Shown: positions 51,901 to 62,728, counted from the stretch's first letter. The stretch: DNA of 64,000 bases from Struthio camelus (GCF_040807025.1 NC_090942.1:81263987-81327986), one strand, 5' to 3'. Notes: generated from the letters alone by a model not told the origin. Numbers and translations are program-made.

Positions 51901-54900
51901 GGAGCAGCTCACTGGCACCTACGCAACATACTATATAGCTCACTCACACACTTACACAACATACTACAGTAACAGGCTGCTGGCTGGTTTTAACTACCAG
52001 CTATTGCATTAGTCAAACAGGCCTGTTTTGGTGACTTCTCCCCTATCCACACATATTTAACAATTCAGTTTTTCTCCTTTGCATGCAAGTTTAATATAAT
52101 ACAGTTTCCTCATACACATATGCATCCTATGCATCAACTTCCACATATTTCTAAGACACAGACAAATCAATCACTAGACAATCCTAATATTTCTTTAAAG
52201 TTGCTTTTAAAATTACTGTTGAAATAGCCAACCCCGTAATTCCTTACCATTCTCAAATGTTTTCAGAGCTCTGCACCTTAAGTTTTCTCTTTAATCGCCT
52301 AAAGATAGCTGCTCTCTTACAAATCAGGTAAGTACATATTGACAAAGCACAGAAAAGAGCAGATACTTGACTACACTTCAGAGATAAGGCAGTTTAAGGT
52401 CGGGTGTGAAATTAATGTGCAACAGCTGATGTGCCTACAACTCTACAGTAAAAGGTACATAAGAGAACAGGAGACCTTCCTCTTAAGTGTAACTTGCTTT
52501 TTCCAGTAAAACTGTCCAAATGTGGACACAACTCCTATAAAAGGAGAGCTCCATGCATATACAAATCCTAGCAGTACTGCTTCCATTTTTAAGAATGAAC
52601 TCAAATTGTATTTGCCTTGGGAGGATTTCTTTTTAAAGGCAGCCATGAAACGTAACTTGGAAGGAAAGTAAAGTTGAGAAAACACATGAGTGATGTGAAG
52701 GACTATCAGTTTCCTATGAGCTTGTCAAACTAGGCTGTGAGGAGAGCCTCACCCAATTGCCTTTCACTCCAAGAGCCTGGCAACAAAGCTGAGAAGGAGA
52801 ACGAGAAGAAAATGAGAATCAGAGAGAGAAGAAAACAAGCTGATAACCCAGATAAGGCACCTTGCCACCTTCTCAAACTAATGGAGGCTGATTGTAAAGA
52901 CTAGAATGGTAGCTCCAGACTTTCACACTAAGCAAGCATATTTTTAAACCAGGTAACTCCAGGGGTAGCAGAACTTGAGAATCCTGCCTGCCTACTGGGG
53001 GCTCCCTTGTGGTTGGATTCTCTGGTGGCTATTATAGCGTGAGCTCCGAACGGCTCTTTGACCGACCGCTGCTGGGGCCTACACAGTACCGCTGCTTTGC
53101 CACACCAGCAGGTCCACAACCAGCTCAACTCAACCTGGAACTATTTTTCAGGGGCAGACACTAATCTGAGGCTCTCCACTGTACCGATACTTATTTCTGT
53201 AAGACTTGCAAGAACTTCCATTATATTTTTTTTTGTTACACCTTTGGTCAAACCTTACGGAAACTGAGCAACAAGCTTAAAAATCTTTGTGGGTGACAGC
53301 AGACAGGGAGACAACCTGGCAACTCACATGGTTTCCCTAAAACTTCAAGCTAAAATAAGTATATGGAGTGTTTTATACAACATCCCAGCTGGCCCTGCAG
53401 CACTGTATGCCTCATATGGGATGCATGGAGGAATTTCTCCTCTTGCTGCTGATGCAGATATAACAGACAGTTAATACATCTGCTTTTCACAGGCCACAGG
53501 GTCTGCTGGAGAAGCTTACATACACTGGCAATGCAGAGCACACTGGACATCTCTGGCATTTCTCTTGAATGCAACTCAAGTTGGTTGCTTTTCCTTTTTC
53601 TTCCCCTTTGGATTCTAACTATTCAGAAAAGACCAAAGGGAGAAATTAGTTTTCTCTCAATTAATTCTTCTTGAAAATAGGCTAGAAGCAACTTCACTCC
53701 TCCTCCCACAAGGCCTAATTGTTTGCCAGTTCATCAGGGTTAAGTCAGCATCAAACACAATTATTTTAGAGCAGAGGGCAGGGAGCAGAAAAAGTCTAAG
53801 GCCCAAATGATGAGTCAAAAAACATGTAAGACCTGCATTTACCAGAAAAACATTGCATGAGGGAGACTTGAAGCTTGTTTGACAGAAGATTTCCCCACCT
53901 ACTTTTAATCCAGAATTAGCTTCTTCATTGAGGGCACCAATTAGTCATGAATTTTATATAGCTATATACTAATAAACAGTGTATTAGTAACCCTTTTTAA
54001 ACAAAAAAAAGCAACAACAAAAAACAGCAAAATTTCCAACTAGATCCACAACATAATGTTTAGATACTGTATGTCTGAGTAAACCTTACCAAACTTCTTT
54101 ATTCACCAAGGGTATGCAGTGGAGTACATTAACATTTAGCTTCCCTCTACATAGCAATTTGGAACTTGTTACTGTAAGGGCTTATTAGTGCTAAGCACGT
54201 AACCTGTCTACCGTTACTGAAAACTACACAAAAAATTGAATTTAAACAGCATTACAGCAAAGACAGAAGATGTACAAAGTACTAACTTTAATGTTCACTT
54301 TGCCTCAAATCAGATCAGACGCTCTGGCTTAACTGCATTTTCACAGTCACATTCCCATTGAACGTTTTCTGCCCATATACATTAAAACATGCATCTAAAA
54401 GCTACAGTATAGATTTTCCCCCTTGTTGTAACGAAGAAGAGTTGTAAGCTTTCTGACTCAAACTTTTATGAATCTGCAATGTTTCCACTTTGTTTAAATG
54501 AGCTGCAGACCTACACAGACCGTTACAATTCATGCATTCCAGCTCAGCTAAACAGGGACGCTTGCCATTTTCCATTACACAAGTTCACGCTGCAGAGCCC
54601 AGTTCGGATCGCTGCCATCCCGGCAGACAGCACGCCTGCTCCCTTCCCGTCCCCTCTCATCACGGTCGCCGGGATTCTCTGCACAGACCGAAGGCTTCAC
54701 AAAGCTCTGGTTTTATTACAGCAACGTTCAGAAAGCCTCCCTGTTACGCTAGGTGTTCTGCGAGCACAGGAGCAAAGAGGGTTCCTTGCCCTGGAGAGTT
54801 TACTGTCTTTGGTGAGACAAGGTTAATAGAGGGGCTATGCAAACAAGGAGGGGAGGGAGGAAAAAGAATAGGGTCAAGGCCTACTCCTCCCCCCCCCCCC

Positions 54901-56319
54901 CAAGTGGCATATACCAATAGAAGAGTCAACCTAAACACAAGCAAAGAGAACAACTTGGACACTCAGTTGCTCTTTCTGTCTCTAAAGAAAAAATATCCTC
55001 ATCATAATTTCAGTCCATTAAGTTTCATAAACATCTAAAAGAATCCAAAACAAAAGCAAAGTTAATAAGTTATTCTTGGGTTTGAGAAGTATTATGAGAG
55101 CGTCACACTAGTCAAACTTTGCTTTCTCTCAAAAGACAGCAAGTGGATACACATATGAAAGTAATAAAGCGTACTCCCATTTTTCAAGTGCTTAAAACAA
55201 TCATAGCACTAAACGAGTACTCAAAACCTCACTCTGAGTACAAAGGGTGGGAGGATATTTGCACAGGGCTAGCTGTAGCCAAGGGTACTGGTTTTTCTAG
55301 GTTCTCACTAAGGCTGATGGAGAGGGAGGCTTTCACAGGGGCGACTCAAAGCAAAGCTCCTTTCTTGCTCTCTTCTCCTCCCCACTGACACTGACTGCAC
55401 TACATAGGCTAAAGATCACTTCAAGAATATTGCATCCACTCTGCAAGACTTACTTTTTTCCTTTCAGAGACTTGCTTGCAACACTGTCCACATTCAGATT
55501 ATCAGGAAAACTAGCATTGTTATGCAACTACCTTTTCCTCTAAACACTGACAGAATATTTAAATAGCTTATTACCTATTATTTCAACTTGCAAATAGCTC
55601 AGTTATTTTAATCAACTACCTACACCATTCAGAGATACAAATTTTTTGAGAGCACCTCAAGGAGAGGAGCGTGTACAGGGAAGGCTGAGAACTTCAGTCA
55701 GCCACAACCAAAGGGTCTTAAGATTCATCTCCAATATTAAGAAGTGGAGGAGGCTGTGGGAGAAAAATCAAATATAAGGGTGTTCGACAGGAATTTATCA
55801 GACCGCACAAACAGCTAACTCATGCCATTTTTCAGAATACACTGAGTACCCGCATATTTGGCGTTTGGGTTTGCAGAAGCAGGAGAAAAAAGTTCATCTC
55901 ACAACCCTGTTCACATCAATGGGAGATGGAAATGACCAGCCCTATCCATGTGGAATATATTCCTTAAGTTTCATCTCATGGTTCCTCTGCCACAAGATGT
56001 AGCTTTCCTGGGAACAAAGCAGGGAGAGGACACTTTTTCTGTTTGTTTGTTTGTTTTTAAATCCAGCTTTGCTTTAGGCAAGTAAAGACAATACAATGGT
56101 AAATGTACCCTTGAGATGCACATGTTTTTATATGGAGTCCTTTGAATGGAGTTGATTTCAAACATCCTTAAGACAAATCCCAGCATAAATAGGGCTGTAG
56201 AAAAGTTCTTCAGCTTGCTTCCTTCTTTGTATCCTCTGTGTGAGTCTTCCATTTTGCATGTGCTGTCTGCTAGGTGAAGGACAGGACGAGGGAAACAGCG
56301 ATTTGGAAAGTTTCAGCAA

Positions 56320-56355
<36 letters not shown>

Positions 56356-59300
56356 TGGTCTCCAGCTAATCGCTCACTATTCTGTTTCCAGGACCTTTGC
56401 CTGATCTCACCGAACTCATTCTGTTCGCCCTTTCCCCCCATGCCCACCTTCACTCAGCTTATGACTTCATTGTCACCTGCACTTGTCACTCAATATGAAA
56501 TTAATAATTTTTGTCTTTCTGCTTATCACAGTACCTCTGTACTCAGTGAAAGCTCAGAGACCTTGTGAAGGTAAAATCCGTTAAACCACACTACTGCTCA
56601 CATTTTTCATAGGCAGAAGTACAGCAGAGATTAGTAGACAATTCACCATTTGCTCCTTGACTGCATGTCACCATAACTCTTTTCCATGATGAGCCAAACC
56701 CAAACAAGGTTTTGGAATGGTGCTGTACAACGTTCCTGACTTCTGTGTTTAGAGTTTACACAAGTCAAACATAGGCTTCATGCCGGGCACCTAGAAGAAC
56801 TGTAGTTCTCCATTAGTGATTCTCTGAACTGTTAGGCTGACCTGGGTATTAAGTAGCACATAGGAGTTTACAGACTCCGTTTCTTCATGACAGCTCTCAT
56901 CTGATCTGAGCAAGAGAGACCCACTCTTTCTTCCCCAGTAGCCTTTGCTTCAGCCATTGAAAGATGGCACCTTCATCTCCAACAGTGAAGCAGGTTTTCT
57001 ACAGACAAGATTCAAGTATACACAACCTTGATTCCATCTACAGATCAGGTCCACGCTATTTAATGAAAGGCATGAGTCAACAGAATACAGCCACATACAA
57101 ACGTGTAACAGAGTGTATAGGCATTGGAAGGTCAAATTGTACAAGGACTTCTAGAAGCTCACACAAGGCTTCTAGTATGTTTTACTCCCTTTCCTCAACA
57201 ACACTGATTGTTCTCAGTGGCAATGCACACCCAGTTACATCAAGTCCAAGTTGTAATTCAGTGACTGACAAAAAAAGAAAAATACGTCCTTCATGATTTG
57301 CTGGCAAAATATGCTCTATTTTTGCAGCACTTTAAGAAATTCTTACAAAGAGTTCAGTGAAACTGTTTCTATGACCCTACATTTCAGAACTCTGATGTTT
57401 ATCTAATCCTTGTTTATCTAATCCTTCTTAGACATTTACCAACTCTCCACATCCATATGAGTGCAAGAATTCTGCTTTTGGTTTCAGTTCAGTGCCAATA
57501 CAGTGTCTCTGTATAAGGTTATTGCTGTTTTCAATCTCAGGTTGGATACAGAGACAGGTAAAGACTTCCACGTGCTTTTGCAGAAATCCTTCCATGTAGC
57601 AGGAATTCTCTGCATAGAAAACATAACATAAGCCTCCACTTCATCATCATCACAGGCAGTATTTGAAAGGCAGCCCTTACAAGGACATTACAAGAGTAAG
57701 AACAAGCCTGATTAAGAGGAAAAGTAGGGAAGAATAAGTGCATTAGGAAAGCAGACAATGAATAACTTCCACTGGCATACCAGAACATGATTTAAATAAG
57801 ACTCTTGCTATTTACCACCTTGATAATGCTAAGTAGCCTCTCCTAACTGTTTCTGCAGACCAAGTAGAAACATCACAAACTTAAACAACAAAAAACCCAC
57901 AAAAACTAACCAAAAAACTATTTAAAAAAAAGCTCCATAAAAATAAATCTAGTTCTCAAAATATGGGAAGAGAATGGTCCAAGTCAAACCCTTGTGTTTA
58001 TTTAACTCAGCAGAGTAGGATGGTAATAGGAGCGGGGTTAAGCTTCCAGGACCCACATTTCAGTATTTTGCGCACTGTTAAAAATTAAGAACTAAAACAA
58101 ATATTGAAATTCCTGCGAACATTCCCCACCAGATTATAAGTATTTTTACGAGGTTAGATCAAGAGCTTAAACTAATTGGTAAGGGTTCCTTTGAGGTCTT
58201 CACATTAGTTACTTCAATTAAAAACAACCTTCAGGGCAGAGTATACTTTTATGCACAACCTAAATAATAAGAACAAAACAAAACAAAACAAAACCAACTG
58301 CCTCCCTCCCAAATCACCGAGCGCTCAGTAACGGGGGGAGGCAGCAAGAGTAGATGCAAGAATTTCAGATATTTGTTAATTGCCGTTTATTCTATCTCAA
58401 CAAAAAATATTTTCCTACCCCAAAATGTTTATTTAAGGTCACTGTTTTAAGCAAACCACATTGTGTGGCTTAGGGAATACTCAAGTCCAAAGGTTTTTTC
58501 TTTCTGCACGGTGCATTGACCCCTACTCTCATTACGAGCCATAAACGTTTACGAGAGTGTGTCATCAGCTTGCTGAAACAACACATTTTATCTAGCTTTC
58601 TGTAGCTGCATATCAACAAACTCCAAGAAAAGTTTTATAAGACAAAATCTTGCATGCTGTCCCTCCACTCCCAAGGCTCTAGGAGAGGAATACAAGGGTT
58701 TTTCTTCTTAATCGAGACACAAGCAGAAAAGGTAACGCTGCTGAGACTGCAACTGGTTACAGCACAGTGGAAGACGTATTTACCACCTGTGTGAGGTTGC
58801 TTCTTTAAGTAGCTAGTTCTTTAACAGATGTAATAAAACCAAAAGGATCGTGCAAAGGAACTTTCTTATGTAAGGAAGGAAGCTAGTTACAAGAGAAGGA
58901 AATGCTACAGAGCTGAAGGAGCATAGCTGATGTTAATTATTTTGATACCAACTCATCTTAGTTGGCTGTATTTCTTGAAATAAGGACTTACCTGTAATAG
59001 ATCAATAGTAAACACTTCTTCATATTTCCCTTTTCTAACCAGCAGTTGTTTTCGCATTCAGAAATACCCCATCCCTAGCTATTTAATAAAACAAAAAAAC
59101 CCCCCTCAAATCTAATGTCTGCTAAGAGAAACGCATTTAACATGTTAAAATAAAGATCCTCCTTTCTACAGGAGGGTTTTACTACATTAGCTTCTCTTTC
59201 TTCCCCTGACACTCAAACTAATCCTTCAGCTGCACATGGCTTAATTCATCTCAGCTAGCTAATATGCATGTGTATCTTGTAGGTGTTTTAAGCTGCATTT

Positions 59301-62300
59301 TCAGCTTGAACAGACAACTACCATATACAAGAAAAAAATCCACAACGCTTTCTCACAGTATCATTATGAAGTACACAACTGGTGTTTGCCCAGATGATGC
59401 AAAACTGGGGTACATTCCCTTTCTGATATCATTCATGCCTACAGAGGCAACTAAAATGCCTGACTATGGAGACACTATGAGCATCTTCTTCATGGGGTCC
59501 AGCAGAGCAAGAAGAGGACCACAGCCATGCCTCCAGTAACCAATCTACAGAACTACAGAAAAGGGGCAGCACTGACAGAGTTTGGGCAACCTTTTTTTTT
59601 TTTTTTTTTTCTTTTTCCTCCAAATCCTCCTAAGGATGATGTCTCCCCTCGTAATTCTGGGAGCGAAGGTTCGTGCTACCCTCCTCTGTTTGGTCTTACT
59701 CAGGCTTTTCCCCCTCCCTCATGAGATAATTCTTAGAGCGCTGTATCTCTTCCCACCATGAAAATGAAATTGTAAATAGTCTGTATTGCCGTGTGGAGCT
59801 ATGACCTGTTCCAGGGTATTAAAAAAAACTCAAGATAGACGAAAAGAGTTAGATATTTGATCAATAAAGGGGTGTTTCTTAAGAGGCATGAATGTCTCCT
59901 GGACTAGTCTATTTTTTCAAATGAAGTAACAGTTTTAATTTTAATAGAGTACTAACCACTTATTTCAGCACTTTTGCAGTAAGCATTTACTGTGCCTAGA
60001 AACTATATGTTTACCTGGTGCCTCAAGCAGAAGAAGAGCTACTTAATCTCAGACTGTAGTCCACAGTCCACAAGCATAACTCTTACAAGAGAGCAAAGAA
60101 AACAGAATCCAACACAGCCAAACCAAAATCCTACTTACTATAGTTTACTGTACATGCTTACTGTATATAAAGCTGACTGTATAAAGTATGTTTACTGTAT
60201 AAAGCTTACTAAGTTTACTATATCTGCACAGCTTGTATTAGCACCTAGTGCACCTAAGTGCAGAAATCGTTCATTTTTCACTGCACTCAATTTTGAAATA
60301 GTTTGGGAACATTCTCTTTGTAACACAATCACCTCTCTAACACTTTCATTTGAAGTCACTAAAAACTCAGCGAAATCCTCCTGCTAAAAGGAAGCATCTC
60401 TCCAGAGGTCTGTCCCTTCTTCTCATCATTATCCAGTCTCTGAATGCAGTTTTAACAGCTCAGAGACCATGTGTACTCTTCATTAGATCATTCAACCAGT
60501 CACTGCAATGACTTCCTACTTCTGTGTGTCATCCCCTCTTCTTCATGCTCCTCCTTGTTCCTTATTGTGAACACTGAGTCTACTGTTCCATGACAGAAGA
60601 AACAACAAAAAACACACCTTAAGAACAAATCCTGTATTACAAGAACTTAAATTTCTGTGGATGCTTTGACCTGAAATTCAAAAGAAAAAAAGAAAGCGGG
60701 GGTGAGGGGAAGGACCTAAATAGCATATCTCTTGAAGAACACTGAAGTTTAAGTAGTCATACAAAATAACTTCTTTAACTACAGGGGAAGCACTTTTGCT
60801 GTTGTAGTATGCACCAGTCCCTGGTAACTACAATGCTTAAAGAGCAGAGCACTACAGTTATACAATTTTTGACCCTAAAATAGCAAACGTACACATCTAA
60901 AGAAAAACATATTGATCAATTTCCACTTAAGCAGCACTCGTGGTGTGTAATACGTTCCCTGTAAGATGCAATTCCTATGCATTGTATGTATTATAAATGT
61001 TACTATATGCATAAAGAACTAATGAAAAAACTCAGCCCTAACTGAAGTGTTTTGCCAGTAAAGTTCTGTATACATCAATCATATCAATAGCATTTTTTTT
61101 TCCAAGTGTTGTTTTTTTTTTTTTTTTTTTGGTACGTCATACCTGAAAGCAGATATACAGAGCTGAAATTCTTCTCCAGTTTGCCCAGGAGCACAGTAAG
61201 AAAGCAGTCAGATGAAAGAGAGGTCACATCTTTAGAGCTTTGGTCATACACCACCACTTCCTGCTTGCAATCAATTTCAATCTGAAACACAAGTCATTGA
61301 AAATAAGGTATGAGGGAGGAAGATGATTAAAAGCACATTATCAGCTGCATGAAGTCAGGCTAAGGGCTCCTACCTGCTTACCATGCAATAATCCAGATAT
61401 CTGGATTTCTTAGCTAGCTGTATGCAAAACAACTATTATTTCATACTTAAAATTCCTGACCAAATTTATTTCCTTTGAGTTTTTAAAATTGATTATTGGA
61501 TCCAACTTGAAGCACACTCTAAGTTTCAATCATTAGGTAATGTCACCTATAAAACGCATTACTTGTGGCTAGTTCCCCCACCCCCAGCTTAAGCTGTTAA
61601 GAAAGTCCAACTTCAGCTTCTGCTTCTAAGCTTTTCATTTAGAAATAGTAAAGAAACCTTAAACTGCCTAGAGCAATATGCACTTGAGCTCTCTGTAAAA
61701 ACTTTATGTATAATACATGTTTAGATAATAATAACAGCTTTATTTTTAACCTTTCAAGGCAAAAATGTCATGTGCAGATTACTTTTGTCACCCAAGACAT
61801 TAGAAACAAGTACTAATGGACTAAAAAAAAAAAAAAAGCCACATAAATGCACATTAAATTTAAAATGCTTGGCTATTTTCTTTTCACTAGCTACACTATC
61901 AAAAAAAAAAAAAACCCACCCACAGCTATTCACATGAAAAGCATTTTAAACAGCAAGTGGGAGCCAGGACTGGCATAGCTACCCGTTTCCTTCCAAACTG
62001 TATGACCACTTTCTAAGTAATCCCTGGTACCACAGACCCCAAAGTATCCTTCAAAGTTTAGAATGTGACTGTTTAGTGCATTAATGACATACATTTAAGG
62101 GACTGTACTTTACAACACTTACAAGCAAAGTTCTTTCCGAGTAATTTCCAAGTCCCAATGAATTACTCTGTCATGTAAGAGAGAACAGCGCTACAAAGAA
62201 TGCTAAAGATAAACTTTCTAGTAACTGATACCCTCTTAAATCAGGTAAGCTTGGCAAAGCCAAATCCCTCAATTGTGTTTATTAAAACAAAATACTGAAG

Positions 62301-62605
62301 GGAAAATTATTACAAGTTGCTTTCTAGGCGCTCTTTAAAACAAATACAAGGAATAACAGGAAAATGACTTCTACCTTGTGTTTTGCTGAATGCTGAATGA
62401 GCTCTGTAATCAAAACTTTGTCCTGCTGCAGCCTCCGCTTCATAAGCTTGGAGCAGTTGATGTTGATGGCATCCAAGATGTGGGATGTATTGTATTCCAC
62501 AAAGGGGCGGCTATCAATCAGTAGCAATTTTTCTGTACCGCTCTCCAGCAAAGCCACCAACTTCTCAGCGACAATGAGTTGAGTCCTGATCATCTCATCG
62601 GCCAT
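32745..62605 (-). CDS. DUSP16: DUSP16 (MAP kinase phosphatase 7), whole coding region over six exons
   Basis: Six exons join in frame to 664 codons plus stop; the human protein is 665 aa. DUSP16/MKP-7 is a dual-specificity phosphatase that dephosphorylates the Thr and Tyr of the activation loop of JNK and p38. It shuttles between cytoplasm and nucleus. Visible parts: a rhodanese-like domain (about 11-140) with the basic docking motif KLMKRR at 53-58; a catalytic domain (about 160-300) with general acid D214 in VNDSF and the signature loop H244-C245-L-A-G-I-S-R251; and a Ser/Pro-rich tail. The tail has a leucine-rich segment at about 369-382 (possible export signal), a PEST-like stretch at about 450-472, and basic clusters at about 597-601 and 623-625. 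Splits: K77|I78, G124, K178|E179, E232 and R273. All junctions are GT-AG. Exons 2-5 of this set are not multiples of three, so skipping any one breaks the frame. Confidence 0.97.
34657..34674. repeat. A18 homopolymer
   Basis: An uninterrupted A-run in the DUSP16 intron before the last exon. Confidence 0.95.
37331..37447. repeat. GATA/CA/TG/TA compound repeat with an internal imperfect duplication
   Basis: TAGATAGATACATAGATA leads into CA and TATG/TGTA units. A block close to CACTTGTATGTATATGTG occurs twice about 50 bases apart (near 37360 and 37410), pointing to a local duplication of a microsatellite. Confidence 0.85.
37739..37862 (-). CDS. DUSP16: DUSP16 exon with the phosphatase signature loop
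   Basis: 124 nt covering the last two bases of E232 to the first two of R273. It encodes KAKASNGRVLVHCLAGISRS and on to MSLDEAYR. The HC-x5-R signature (C245, R251) is the phosphate-binding loop that carries the nucleophilic cysteine. The acceptor is TATGCAG and the donor is CAG|GTAAGG, both strong. Confidence 0.97.
37863..38541 (-). other. DUSP16: DUSP16 short intron within the catalytic domain
   Basis: A 679-nt intron with donor TAG|GTAAGA at 38541 and acceptor GCAG at 37864-37863. No other feature is seen. Confidence 0.93.
38542..38701 (-). CDS. DUSP16: DUSP16 exon with the general-acid loop
   Basis: 160 nt encoding residues 179-231 and the first base of E232 (ELMQQNDIGY to KSVDFI). D214 in RVPVNDSFCE is the expected general acid of the dual-specificity phosphatase fold. 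NASNTCPKPD is the usual MKP sequence before it. The acceptor is CCATAG and the donor is TAG|GTAAGA. Confidence 0.97.
38702..44477 (-). other. DUSP16: DUSP16 intron between linker exon and catalytic-acid exon
   Basis: A 5.8-kb intron with donor AAG|GTGAGT and acceptor CCATAG. It has a C/T homopolymer block at 38977-39001 and an A17 at 40627-40643. Small open frames (40076-40309, 41344-41565, 42296-42532) lack domains. Nothing else is recognised. Confidence 0.9.
38977..39001. repeat. C-rich homopolymer block
   Basis: Three C-runs (6, 6 and 11) broken only by single T residues. The opposite strand is G-rich with three G-tracts, so it is just short of a standard four-tract quadruplex, though the long run could supply two tracts. 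Confidence 0.85.
44478..44641 (-). CDS. DUSP16: DUSP16 exon joining rhodanese and phosphatase domains
   Basis: 164 nt covering the last two bases of G124 through K178 (GFAEFSSSFP to CQRDVLNK). It encodes the end of the rhodanese domain, the linker (TCISQPCLP) and the first strand of the phosphatase domain (GPTRILPHLYLGCQRD). The acceptor TTTCACAG has a poor pyrimidine tract. The donor AAG|GTGAGT is strong. Confidence 0.96.
56324..56352. repeat. T29 homopolymer
   Basis: An uninterrupted run of 29 T on the plus strand, so A29 in the DUSP16 transcript. It is the longest homopolymer in the window and is likely variable in length. It could be the tail of a retrocopy, but no gene-like sequence adjoins it. 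Confidence 0.95.
57397..57426. repeat. 15-bp perfect tandem duplication
   Basis: GTTTATCTAATCCTT occurs twice in direct contact. It is a small recent duplication in the large DUSP16 intron. Confidence 0.95.
58273..58295. repeat. (AAAAC)n microsatellite
   Basis: About four and a half units of AAAAC in the large DUSP16 intron. Confidence 0.9.
60131..60232. repeat. Degenerate tandem repeat of TTTACTGTATAAAGC-like units
   Basis: Variants of GTTTACTGTA, CTTACTGTATATAAAGC, CTGTATAAAG, GTTTACTGTATAAAGC and TTACTAAGTTTACTATA follow one another for about 100 bases. This suggests an old minisatellite-like expansion. The TATAAA words inside are part of the repeat unit and are not taken as promoters. 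Confidence 0.75.
61112..61130. repeat. T19 homopolymer beside a DUSP16 donor site
   Basis: In the DUSP16 transcript this is A19, starting 12 bases after the GT of the donor at 61142. Confidence 0.95.
61143..61281 (-). CDS. DUSP16: DUSP16 second coding exon (rhodanese domain)
   Basis: 139 nt encoding residues 78-123 and the first base of G124 (IEIDCKQEVV to VYLLS). It forms the core of the rhodanese-like domain that positions MAP kinases, including VVVYDQSSKD and CFLTVLLGKLEK. The acceptor TGTTTCAG is good. The donor CAG|GTATGA departs from GTAAGT at two positions and is followed by an A19 run. Read-through would add a short Lys-rich tail and stop. Confidence 0.96.
61282..62374 (-). other. 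DUSP16: DUSP16 intron after the first coding exon
   Basis: A 1.1-kb intron with donor AAG|GTAGAA at 62374 and acceptor TTTCAG at 61283-61282. It contains A-runs at 61824-61838 and 61899-61914. The donor lacks G at +5 and so is weak. Retention would add about 16 hydrophobic residues and then stop. Confidence 0.92.
62375..62605 (-). CDS. DUSP16: DUSP16 first coding exon (start codon and kinase-docking motif)
   Basis: 231 nt encoding residues 1-77, from MADEMIRTQL to QHSAKHK. The start is the ATG at 62605-62603, matching the known N-terminus (human starts MAHEMIGTQ). The context TTGTTGTCATGG has a pyrimidine at -3 and G at +4, an adequate but not optimal Kozak site. The exon carries LLIDSRPFVEYNTSHI, the conserved start of the rhodanese fold, and KLMKRR at 53-58, the basic docking motif for JNK and p38. 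Relative to the human sequence as I recall it, one residue is inserted near position 10, moving the catalytic Cys from 244 to 245. Confidence 0.97.
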
Positions 62606-62728
62606 GACAACAATAAGGCCTCTTTTACCACCTCCCTCTCTAATTTGCTGCGATGATGTAATGGCTGTGTACTCAAAGGCTTAGCCACACCATTGTACTA
62701 GAAGTGTATGAGGTCATGCTGGTAGTGA
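62606..62728 (-). other. DUSP16: DUSP16 5'UTR part of the first coding exon (predicted)
   Basis: Upstream of the start codon the best acceptor on the minus strand is TTTAACTTTTCTTTTGCCAG, ending at 62729. It has a strong pyrimidine tract, so 62728 is the likely exon start and the rest of the 5'UTR and the promoter would lie beyond the window. The segment holds a 14-codon upstream ORF at 62717-62673. Confidence 0.55.
62673..62717 (-). promoter_or_regulatory. DUSP16: Predicted upstream ORF in the DUSP16 leader
   Basis: ATG at 62717-62715 opens a 14-residue frame (MTSYTSSTMVWLSL) with a second in-frame ATG at codon 9, ending in TGA at 62675-62673. That is 67 bases before the main start. Upstream ORFs commonly reduce translation of the main frame and let it respond to stress. 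It exists in the mRNA only if the predicted exon boundary is right. Confidence 0.4.

Larger units (their letters stand above)
44642..61142 (-). other. DUSP16: DUSP16 large intron (16.5 kb)
   Basis: The longest intron of the gene in the window, with donor CAG|GTATGA at 61142. It contains many A/T homopolymers (44991-45005, 45127-45144, 46466-46481, T29 at 56324-56352, T19 at 59592-59610 and T19 at 61112-61130), a C-run near 54890-54901, an (AAAAC)n patch at 58273-58295, a 15-bp tandem duplication at 57397-57426 and a degenerate TTTACTGTATAAAG repeat at 60131-60232. A slightly CpG-richer patch lies at about 54590-54720. No exon, RNA gene or recognisable transposon is supported. Confidence 0.88.

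Noticed and set aside
54532..55038. 168-aa open frame in a CpG-richer part of the large DUSP16 intron
   Set aside because: Overlaps another frame, contains a poly-Pro run from a C homopolymer, and has no recognisable domain or splice context.
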